A stretch of DNA of 25,438 nt from Alphaproteobacteria bacterium (lineage in GTDB: Bacteria; Pseudomonadota; Alphaproteobacteria; UBA8366; Aestuariispiraceae). Location of the stretch: NCBI GenBank assembly GCA_006844765.1, contig SPJV01000148.1:1-25438 (forward strand), read 5' to 3'. Below are positions 7,710-13,404 of the stretch, piece by piece; within the stretch, counting starts at the first letter, position 1, and every line of letters starts with the position of its first letter. The position numbers and the translations under genes were made by a program. Under the pieces are notes generated by a model. The model did not search any database and was not told the DNA's origin. It saw only the letters and a program-made list of their open reading frames with translations.

Positions 7710-7764
7710 GTCTAAACACTGTCTATATGTTGTGTAAACGCCGTCCAAACACGGTCAAACGCTG
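7710..7764. repeat. Five 11-bp units phased on one DNA face, upstream of pckA
   Basis: Starting at 7710, 7721, 7732, 7743 and 7754, consecutive 11-base units all begin with GT. Four of the five read GT followed shortly by AAAC (GTCTAAACACT, GTGTAAACGCC, GTCCAAACACG, GTCAAACGCTG); the second (GTCTATATGTT) is degenerate. On the pckA strand the core is GTTTNNAC. An 11-base period puts the units on the same side of the helix, as in tandem binding sites of OmpR/PhoB-family response regulators. The periodicity is directly visible; the regulator is inference. Confidence 0.5.
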
Positions 7765-7780
7765 GCTCGCTTGGTCGACA

Positions 7781-8416
7781 CTAGTACCAGGCCCGCCATG
7801 CATCCCAGTCCGCGATTCGGGCAGCAACCCCGGCATAGCCCCCGGCGGTCGGGTGAACGCCATCCCCTTCCGCCATCGCGCGATCCCATTCAGGGTCCGC
7901 ATCAAGTACGGAGAACAGGTCGAAATACGGCACCCCGATTTCCGCCGCCAAGCCCTTGAAATCACTGTTCAAGGCGGCAATGCGCTCTCGCGTGAACTGG
8001 TAGGTTACGCCGGGTCCCGGCACGATCTCGACACCGCCGCGACGAACCGGTGTCGGGCTGATCCACAGGGTCGGTGCCATGGCCTGTGCTGCTGCCATGA
8101 TCGCCCGTGCGTTATCGAGCGATTCGTCACGACTGATTCGCTGCCCTTCATCATTGAAATGGGCCGAATCATTAACCCCGAACATAAAGGTCAGCCGGCC
8201 ATCCGAGTGCGGTGGCAGTCGGGGTGTTGCTTCCGCCAGCCAGCGGGCGCGGATATCCCGGCTCGTCTCTGCCCGAACCCCAAGGTTATAGCAGGATAGA
8301 TCATGTCCCGCCGACGCCATGGTGGCAGATAACCGCCCCGGCCATCCAAGAAACGCCAAATCCCCGGTTCCAGCCGTGATACTGTCACCAACAAAACAAA
8401 TCCTATAGGTCGCCAT
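7781..8416 (-). CDS. SGNH/GDSL-family hydrolase (esterase-lipase type)
   Basis: A 211-residue serine hydrolase of the SGNH superfamily, expected to hydrolyse an ester or acyl group. All four blocks are present: block I FVGDSITAG (nucleophile S12), block II around G46 in NLGVRAETS, block III FGVNDSA (N82), and block V GDGVHPTAGGY (D185, H188). No signal peptide or membrane segment is visible from the chosen start, so it is probably cytoplasmic. I chose the ATG at 8416 because the conserved beta strand begins there at once. An in-frame ATG at 8437 is possible, and the frame stays open farther only because it crosses a repeat region. It follows cca in the same direction at 137 bases. The substrate is unknown. 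Confidence 0.92.
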   Translation of the reverse strand: MATYRICFVGDSITAGTGDLAFLGWPGRLSATMASAGHDLSCYNLGVRAETSRDIRARWLAEATPRLPPHSDGRLTFMFGVNDSAHFNDEGQRISRDESLDNARAIMAAAQAMAPTLWISPTPVRRGGVEIVPGPGVTYQFTRERIAALNSDFKGLAAEIGVPYFDLFSVLDADPEWDRAMAEGDGVHPTAGGYAGVAARIADWDAWRAWY

Positions 8417-8444
8417 CGGCGTCTCGCTCCCCTTCATTACCATC

Positions 8445-8538
8445 GGGCCGCATAGGCGGGCCCAAATTAGGCAGGCCCAAAATGGACAGGCCCGCATAGG
8501 CAGGCCAAAATGGATAGGCCCGCATAGGCAGCCCGCCA
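8445..8538. repeat. Degenerate 28-bp tandem repeat between cca and the SGNH hydrolase gene
   Basis: The 11-mer CGCATAGGCAG occurs at 8493-8503 and 8521-8531, exactly 28 bases apart, with an AAAATGGA(C/T)AGGCCC segment before each copy. A near-copy, CGCATAGGCGG, lies at 8449-8459 and a truncated unit (GGCAGGCCCAAAATGGACA) lies between. The unit is GC-rich with internal GGCC/GGGCC palindromes. It explains why the SGNH reading frame stays open upstream of its real start. Confidence 0.75.
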
Positions 8539-8553
8539 AACCCTCATTGAGCG

Positions 8554-9792
8554 CTATTTTGACAACAGCTTAGCCAGTTGCTCAAGACAGGCAGTGCGAT
8601 CCGGCACACCATCCCGGACCAACCACCAGGATTGAACCTCGTTCAGGATACGCCCAATCTCCGGTCCGGGGGTGAGGCCCGCCGCGACGACATCCGCGCC
8701 CGCTATTGGAAAGACCGGATCACCCCATCGTTGCGCATCGACCAATACCGGTTCCCACGCCCGAGGGTCGACGGCAACACCAAGCGCTGCAACCTCCCGC
8801 GCAAACGCGGCGCCCAACGCGTAAAGCCCTTGGGTACGAGGCAGTTTCTCTTGCCCCGGTTTAATCGGTGGATCGACAAAACAGACCAAGCGATTCCGAT
8901 CCGAATTTGAGAGTTTGAGACGCGTCGCAATGGTTTCCGCAGCCCCGCTATTTCCCGACACAGCAATTCCCGCGACAAGCGCCAGGCGTTGGATAGGGTA
9001 ACACACCCCGATCGCTGACGTCTTAAAAAGGGGGGGGTGAACAGCTTCCGGCAACCAGTGGTCCAGGCACTCTGCGTCGCGCATAAGCTGAATTACAGAA
9101 TCCGGATCCTCAGCGGTAAGAAGTTTTCGAAGCTCCGTCCAAACCCGCTCCGCCGATAAAATGGACAATCGATCACGCGCTAGACGGCACGCTTTCAAGG
9201 CGTCTGCGGATGGGTCTTCGCGCCCCATAACCGCCTGGAAGCGGAAGAAGCGAAAGACCCGCAGCACATCCTCTGCAATCCGGCGGTCCGGGTCCCCGAC
9301 AAAGCGGATCCGCCCCGCCTGCGCATCACGCATCCCATCGAAATAGTCATAGAGCCCACCGTCGCGGGTCAGTGACATGGCATTAACGGTAAAGTCCCGG
9401 CGTGCCGCATCTTCCCGCCAATCCGTGGTAAAGGCGACCGTCGCCCGCCGTCCATCGGTCGACACATCCCGCCGAAGGGTCGTGATCTCAAACCCACGCC
9501 CCCCACTCACCGCTGTTATCGTGCCATGATCCAAGCCGGTCGGCACTGCTGATAAACCAGCAGCCTTAAGCGCGTTTGTTACGTCTTCCGGCTCAGCCGT
9601 TGTTGCAATATCGATATCGGCATCAGGCCGCATCCGCCCCATCGCGAGGTCCCGGACGGCACCCCCCACGAAACGCGCCTCGGCACCAATAGCTTCAAGC
9701 GCATCCAACACCGCCAGAACCTCCGGCGTCCGCATCCAATCGACGACCGGTAGGCGGTTCGAAACTGTCCCGCCGGAATTGCGAACCATCAT
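8554..9792 (-). CDS. cca: CCA-adding tRNA nucleotidyltransferase (class II)
   Basis: A 412-residue class II nucleotidyltransferase that adds or repairs the 3' CCA end of tRNA in the cytoplasm. The head domain shows FVGGAVRD (41-48) and the metal-binding DxD pair D59/D61 in DADIDI. The neck carries RRDFTVNAM, an RIRFVGDPDRRIAEDVLRVFR-type segment split across the motif, and the RERVWTEL-like SAERVWTEL region. There is no C-terminal HD phosphohydrolase domain, as usual for the alphaproteobacterial form. The ATG at 9792 overlaps the stop of the DUF6111 gene (ATGA), so translation is coupled; a second ATG follows immediately. The coding region includes a G8 run at 9030-9037 that is in frame and probably incidental. 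Confidence 0.96.
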   Translation of the reverse strand: MMVRNSGGTVSNRLPVVDWMRTPEVLAVLDALEAIGAEARFVGGAVRDLAMGRMRPDADIDIATTAEPEDVTNALKAAGLSAVPTGLDHGTITAVSGGRGFEITTLRRDVSTDGRRATVAFTTDWREDAARRDFTVNAMSLTRDGGLYDYFDGMRDAQAGRIRFVGDPDRRIAEDVLRVFRFFRFQAVMGREDPSADALKACRLARDRLSILSAERVWTELRKLLTAEDPDSVIQLMRDAECLDHWLPEAVHPPLFKTSAIGVCYPIQRLALVAGIAVSGNSGAAETIATRLKLSNSDRNRLVCFVDPPIKPGQEKLPRTQGLYALGAAFAREVAALGVAVDPRAWEPVLVDAQRWGDPVFPIAGADVVAAGLTPGPEIGRILNEVQSWWLVRDGVPDRTACLEQLAKLLSK

Positions 9793-10079
9793 TCAGTTTG
9801 TTCCGGCTCCGGGACGAACTCGCCTGGCACCAATTCGCCGTCGTCCATATGCGGCGGTACATAGGTTCCGCGCTCCGCATCTGCCGTGACGAAGCCCAAC
9901 ACGACCGTCACAACGGCGGCCAGCGCAAAACCACCGCCTGTCAGATAGATCCAAGGCCAAGACCGCCATCCTTTGGGCTCAGGCTTGCCGGCCCGCATCG
10001 CCCGGAGTGTCATCCAGATAAGATAGACCACCGTCGGCGCCAGTAGCGGCAAGACAAAGGTTAATATTTTAGCGGTCAT
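9789..10079 (-). CDS. DUF6111-type small membrane protein
   Basis: A 96-residue inner-membrane protein. It has two hydrophobic segments, about residues 5-24 (LTFVLPLLAPTVVYLIWMTL) and 44-65 (IYLTGGGFALAAVVTVVLGF), joined by a short basic loop (RAMRAGKPEPKGWRSW), and an acidic Pro/Glu-rich tail. Size, topology and location between a CoA pyrophosphatase gene and cca match the DUF6111 family of alphaproteobacteria; I assign this by memory of family layout, not by a search. It shares four-base ATGA overlaps with both neighbours, so it is translated in step with them. No biochemical function is known to me. Confidence 0.85.
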   Translation of the reverse strand: MTAKILTFVLPLLAPTVVYLIWMTLRAMRAGKPEPKGWRSWPWIYLTGGGFALAAVVTVVLGFVTADAERGTYVPPHMDDGELVPGEFVPEPEQTE

Positions 10080-10732
10080 CCGTCGGGGCCTCCTGGCTCA
10101 AGTACATCGGCGAGGTTTACAATCATCCCTGCCGTCGCTCCCCAGATATAGTAACGATCATAGGGCATCGCATAGAAACTTCGCTTCACGCCGCCGATAT
10201 CACGCGAATGCCGTTGGTGATTCGCCCGGTTCAACAAAAACCGCAGTGGCACTTCGAAGACTTCATCCACCTCACCCGGATCGGGTTTCGTCTCAAACGG
10301 GGTGAGCACCCGTCCAACGACAGGAGTCACGGCGTAGCCAGTCCGGGTTACATAGAGATCAAGCCTACCCATAACATCAATCTTGTGCCGAGGAACCCCA
10401 ATTTCCTCCTCCGTCTCTCGAAGGGCGGTTTCGGTCACGTCGATATCCGCTGGCTCCCACCGCCCACCCGGGAAAGAGATTTGGCCGGCATGCGCACTCA
10501 GATGCGCGGTTCGTCGCGTCAGGATGACCGAAAGCCCAGCCGGCCGTTCAACCAGGGGCACCAGCACGCTTGCCGGGATAGGCGGGTCTTTCAGACATCC
10601 CATCCCGGGATTCAAATCGCTATCGCCGCGCCGCCCGCCTCGCTCTTGATCATCAGACCAGCGCCCAGCATGCGCATTCAGCCGCGCCGCGATCTCTTCC
10701 AGACCTAAGTCACTATCCGAGGATTTACTCAT
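10076..10732 (-). CDS. CoA pyrophosphatase, Nudix family (NudL-like)
   Basis: A 218-residue Nudix hydrolase that should cleave CoA or CoA derivatives to 4'-phosphopantetheine and 3',5'-ADP. The CoA-specific signature LTRRTAHLSAHAGQISFPGG (71-90) runs directly into the Nudix box, residues 90-113, ending TALRETEEEIGV with the metal-binding glutamates. As in other CoA pyrophosphatases the first Nudix Glu position is Asp-like. The N-terminal 45 residues are polar and low in conservation. The start is the ATG at 10732. Its stop overlaps the DUF6111 start by four bases, and the DUF1285 gene ends 31 bases upstream, so it lies inside a four-gene operon. Confidence 0.93.
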   Translation of the reverse strand: MSKSSDSDLGLEEIAARLNAHAGRWSDDQERGGRRGDSDLNPGMGCLKDPPIPASVLVPLVERPAGLSVILTRRTAHLSAHAGQISFPGGRWEPADIDVTETALRETEEEIGVPRHKIDVMGRLDLYVTRTGYAVTPVVGRVLTPFETKPDPGEVDEVFEVPLRFLLNRANHQRHSRDIGGVKRSFYAMPYDRYYIWGATAGMIVNLADVLEPGGPDG

Positions 10733-10763
10733 TCACTCCGACCAGATGCTCTGTGGTGATCCG

Positions 10764-11318
10764 TCACTCAATTCTGCCCAAGACAAAGGTCACGCCACCG
10801 CTTGTAACCGTCAGAGCACCATCGCATTCCTCCGCAAGCGCAACCAGATCATAGAAAACCGCGCGTGCGATCAGGGCATCAAGCCCATCGCGAATATGGA
10901 TATAGGGCGAAGGTTCACCGGTGGCAGGTTCCTCTTCAACACGAAGGGCATTATTCGGTCCGGCTGCAACCCAATACCCCAGATTAGTTCGGAAGTGGAG
11001 GATACACTCTGCCGTACCAGCACCTTCAATCCGCATCTCCACGGCTGTGAAGGGGGCATCTTCCACATCGACACGGCCTTTTTCCACCGGTGTGACAAGC
11101 CAATACTTCCCCACCGCATCGCGCTGCAGGATCGTCGCGAAGAGCTGCACCAGCTTTTCACGATGGATAGGGTCGCCCCGATGAGTCCAGGTTCCATCCC
11201 GGCGGATTGCGATACCGAAATCCTGGGTCCCCTCCGGCCAAGAGAAGCCCTGGAGCCCGCCACCGCTCTTCATCAGTTCACGAAGACTTTTTCGTTTCGG
11301 CACTTGTTTCGCCATCAT
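10764..11318 (-). CDS. DUF1285 family protein
   Basis: A 184-residue protein matching the DUF1285 family, found beside Nudix and moxR genes in alphaproteobacteria. Typical segments are the N-terminal SLRELM..., the IAIRRDGTWTHRGDPIHREKLVQLF stretch (split here only for description), DAVGKYWLVTPVEKGRVDVEDAPF and a C-terminal YIHIRDGLDALIARAVFYDL helix. No signal peptide or membrane segment is seen, so it is probably cytoplasmic. Its biochemical role is unknown to me. The start is uncertain: I use the ATG at 11318 (MMAKQVPKRK). In-frame ATGs lie farther upstream at 11354 and nearby, but they cross the short divergent region shared with moxR and contain a 15-base repeat. No strong ribosome binding site precedes any of them. 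Confidence 0.85.
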   Translation of the reverse strand: MMAKQVPKRKSLRELMKSGGGLQGFSWPEGTQDFGIAIRRDGTWTHRGDPIHREKLVQLFATILQRDAVGKYWLVTPVEKGRVDVEDAPFTAVEMRIEGAGTAECILHFRTNLGYWVAAGPNNALRVEEEPATGEPSPYIHIRDGLDALIARAVFYDLVALAEECDGALTVTSGGVTFVLGRIE

Positions 11319-11325
11319 CTGGACA

Positions 11326-11368
11326 TCATGCTCTATTAATTCATGCTCTACTATCATATCGGCGATAG
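11326..11368. promoter_or_regulatory. Direct repeat plus inverted repeat between DUF1285 and moxR
   Basis: TCATGCTCTA occurs at 11326-11335 and again at 11341-11350, a 15-base period. Immediately after is CTATC-N8-GATAG (11351-11368). They fill the 85-base divergent gap and may be regulator sites for either operon, but the direct repeat could instead be coding if DUF1285 starts earlier. Confidence 0.3.
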
Positions 11369-11403
11369 GATCGAGCAACCGCAGCGTCTGGGAGACTGAT
11401 AGC

Positions 11404-12447
11404 GTGACGAATGAGAAAACCCAATCCGCCAGCGCCGTACCAACGGCAAATCTTGGTCGGGATACCGCCGCAGACGATTTGATCCCAGCCATGGAAGAGG
11501 CTGGGGAAACGCTCTCCCGCGTTCGCGCTCAGATCGGCCGTGTCTTCTTTGGACAGGACGAGGTGGTTGATCAGGTTTTGACTGTCATCCTGGCCGGTGG
11601 GCATCTTCTGCTGGTCGGCGTTCCAGGATTGGGAAAGACCCTGCTGGTCGAAACCCTGGGCACGGTTCTGGGAATTGGGGCGCGGCGCATCCAGTTCACC
11701 CCTGACCTGATGCCGGCGGATATCCTGGGCTCCGAAGTGTTGGAAGAAGGCGATGACGGCAAACGCGCTTTCCGTTTTGTCGAAGGTCCTGTCTTCACGC
11801 AATTGCTGATGGCCGATGAAATCAACCGGGCAAGCCCGCGCACTCAATCGGCCCTGCTTCAGGCGATGCAGGAAGGGCGGATTTCCATCGCTGGACATTA
11901 TCATTCGCTGCCGCATCCTTTTCACGTCATGGCAACCCAGAACCCTATTGAGCAAGAAGGCACCTATCCGCTGCCGGAAGCACAGCTCGACCGGTTCTTA
12001 TGTCAGGTGAACATCACCTATCCGGATGTCGATGCCGAGCGCGCCGTCGTGCTGCGCACCACGGGCACCGATAGCGCGAAGGTCTCGGAAACCATGAGTG
12101 CGGAGGCGTTGGAGCGTGCGCAGAGGCTCGTTCGCCAAGTGCCGGTTGGTGAGAAAGTGGTTGATGCAATTCTGGCGCTGGTGCGTTCCGCAAGGCCAGA
12201 GAGTTCCGATGTATCGGAGATTGCTGGCGATATTGCCTGGGGGCCGGGTCCACGCGCCAGCCAAGCCTTGATGCTCGCCGCCCGTGCGCGTTCCTTACTG
12301 CAGGGCCGTCTTGCCCCCTCAGTCGATGATATCGCGGCCCTTGCCAAGCCCGTCCTGCGGCACCGGATGGCGCTCACCTTCCCGGCCCGTGCAGAGGGTC
12401 GTATTGTTGATGATGTGATCGACACATTGGTGGAACGGCTTGGATGA
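11404..12447 (+). CDS. MoxR-family AAA+ ATPase
   Basis: A 347-residue AAA+ ATPase of the MoxR group, chaperone-like enzymes that act on VWA-domain partners. The Walker A motif is GVPGLGKT (72-79), Walker B is LLMADE (134-139), sensor 1 is in MATQNPIEQEGT (N180), and the arginine-finger region is AQLDRF (about 193-198). An AAA lid follows. The start is a GTG at 11404 behind GGGAG at nine bases; a later ATG is out of frame. The stop overlaps the DUF58 start by four bases (ATGA), so ATPase and partner are translationally coupled. Genomic context (DUF58 and two VWA-like membrane proteins) is the standard MoxR/Bat-type cluster, often linked to envelope or stress functions. The substrate is unknown. 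Confidence 0.95.
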   Translation: MTNEKTQSASAVPTANLGRDTAADDLIPAMEEAGETLSRVRAQIGRVFFGQDEVVDQVLTVILAGGHLLLVGVPGLGKTLLVETLGTVLGIGARRIQFTPDLMPADILGSEVLEEGDDGKRAFRFVEGPVFTQLLMADEINRASPRTQSALLQAMQEGRISIAGHYHSLPHPFHVMATQNPIEQEGTYPLPEAQLDRFLCQVNITYPDVDAERAVVLRTTGTDSAKVSETMSAEALERAQRLVRQVPVGEKVVDAILALVRSARPESSDVSEIAGDIAWGPGPRASQALMLAARARSLLQGRLAPSVDDIAALAKPVLRHRMALTFPARAEGRIVDDVIDTLVERLG

Positions 12448-13358
12448 AGCCTGCCCCTGGCAAATCAACGGGTCCGGCAGCCCATCAAATCCGCGCCAAG
12501 GCGGAACAACTGGGCGCCAGCCTGCCCCCCTTGGCGGTGGATGCCGACCGGGTCGCAAACACGGTTGCACAAGGAATCCATGGGCGCCGCCGTGTTGGGG
12601 TGGGCGAGACATTCTGGCAATACCGCCCCTATGGCACTGATGATGCGGTAAATGTCATCGACTGGCGCCGCTCTGCTCGTTCCGATCAACTCTTTGTTCG
12701 GGAAATGGAGTGGGAAGCGGCTCAATCCGTTTGGCTTTGGCGGGATGGTTCAGCATCCATGACCTATCGATCCGCAAAGACACTCCCCAGCAAACGGGAC
12801 CGCGCATCCCTTCTTCTGCTCGCCGCTGCGACGCTGCTCCTCCGCGGTGGTGAGCGGATCGGATTGATTGGCGGCGGTCATCCCCCCTCCATCGGCCGTG
12901 ATACCGTGCCGCGCCTAGCCTCGCAGTTGCTGTTTGATGAGGCCAATCCGGATACAACGACCCCCAGTCTACCACCGGAAGAGCAGATCGCTCGTCATGG
13001 TACCGCCGCTTTGATCGGTGATTTCTTGAACCCAGCAGATGAGATTGAAGCGTCTATTGCGCGCTTCGCAGAACGTTCAGTACGGGGTGTACTGCTCCAG
13101 GTCCTGGATCCGGCGGAGGAAACACTTCCCTTTGAAGGACGCACACGGTTTTTGGGACTTGAGGACGAAGGGGACTTGGTCATCGGGCGTGTCGAGAGCC
13201 TGCGGACCGCCTATCGGGACAGGTTTCTCGCGCATCGGGATCGCATTGGCACCGCCGCACGGGCAGCCGGTTGGACGATGTTGGTTCACCACACAGACCG
13301 GCCACCTGAAGAAGGGTTGATGGGACTTTACATGGCCCTGTCCGGAGAAACCGTATGA
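12444..13358 (+). CDS. DUF58 domain protein (VWA-like MoxR partner)
   Basis: A 304-residue protein with the DUF58 core: GRRRVGVGETFWQYRPYG (about 47-64) leading into DDAVNVIDWRRSARSD and LFVREMEWE (about 65-91). Shortly after is a VWA-like metal-binding motif DGSAS (D101, S103, S105). DUF58 proteins are soluble and pair with MoxR ATPases. No signal peptide or membrane helix is evident, though an Ala/Leu-rich stretch near 125-137 is mildly hydrophobic. The ATG at 12444 overlaps the moxR stop. The next gene begins 46 bases later behind its own AAGGAGGG. The role of the pair in cell-envelope processes is inferred from the family. Confidence 0.94.
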   Translation: MKPAPGKSTGPAAHQIRAKAEQLGASLPPLAVDADRVANTVAQGIHGRRRVGVGETFWQYRPYGTDDAVNVIDWRRSARSDQLFVREMEWEAAQSVWLWRDGSASMTYRSAKTLPSKRDRASLLLLAAATLLLRGGERIGLIGGGHPPSIGRDTVPRLASQLLFDEANPDTTTPSLPPEEQIARHGTAALIGDFLNPADEIEASIARFAERSVRGVLLQVLDPAEETLPFEGRTRFLGLEDEGDLVIGRVESLRTAYRDRFLAHRDRIGTAARAAGWTMLVHHTDRPPEEGLMGLYMALSGETV

Positions 13359-13404
13359 TGCGGCGCTCCTCCCCCATTTCACAATTCCGGAAAGGAGGGC
13401 GGCA

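Larger units (their letters stand above)
7304..7780. other. 477-base intergenic region upstream of pckA
   Basis: I see no convincing gene, tRNA or known riboswitch here. Short open frames lack ribosome binding sites and coding character. What it does hold is the pckA ribosome binding site at the left edge, a possible minus-strand promoter near 7619-7647 and the 11-bp-phased array at 7710-7764, both listed separately. If that promoter is used, pckA mRNA would have a leader of about 310 bases. Confidence 0.6.

Noticed and set aside
8417..8539. N-terminal extension of the SGNH hydrolase (Cys/Trp/Pro-rich)
   Set aside because: It is the translation of the 28-bp repeat, and the conserved fold starts at the ATG at 8416.
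9030..9037. G8 run in cca as a phase-variation tract
   Set aside because: cca is a housekeeping gene and the run is in frame in a conserved reading; it is more likely chance in GC-rich DNA.
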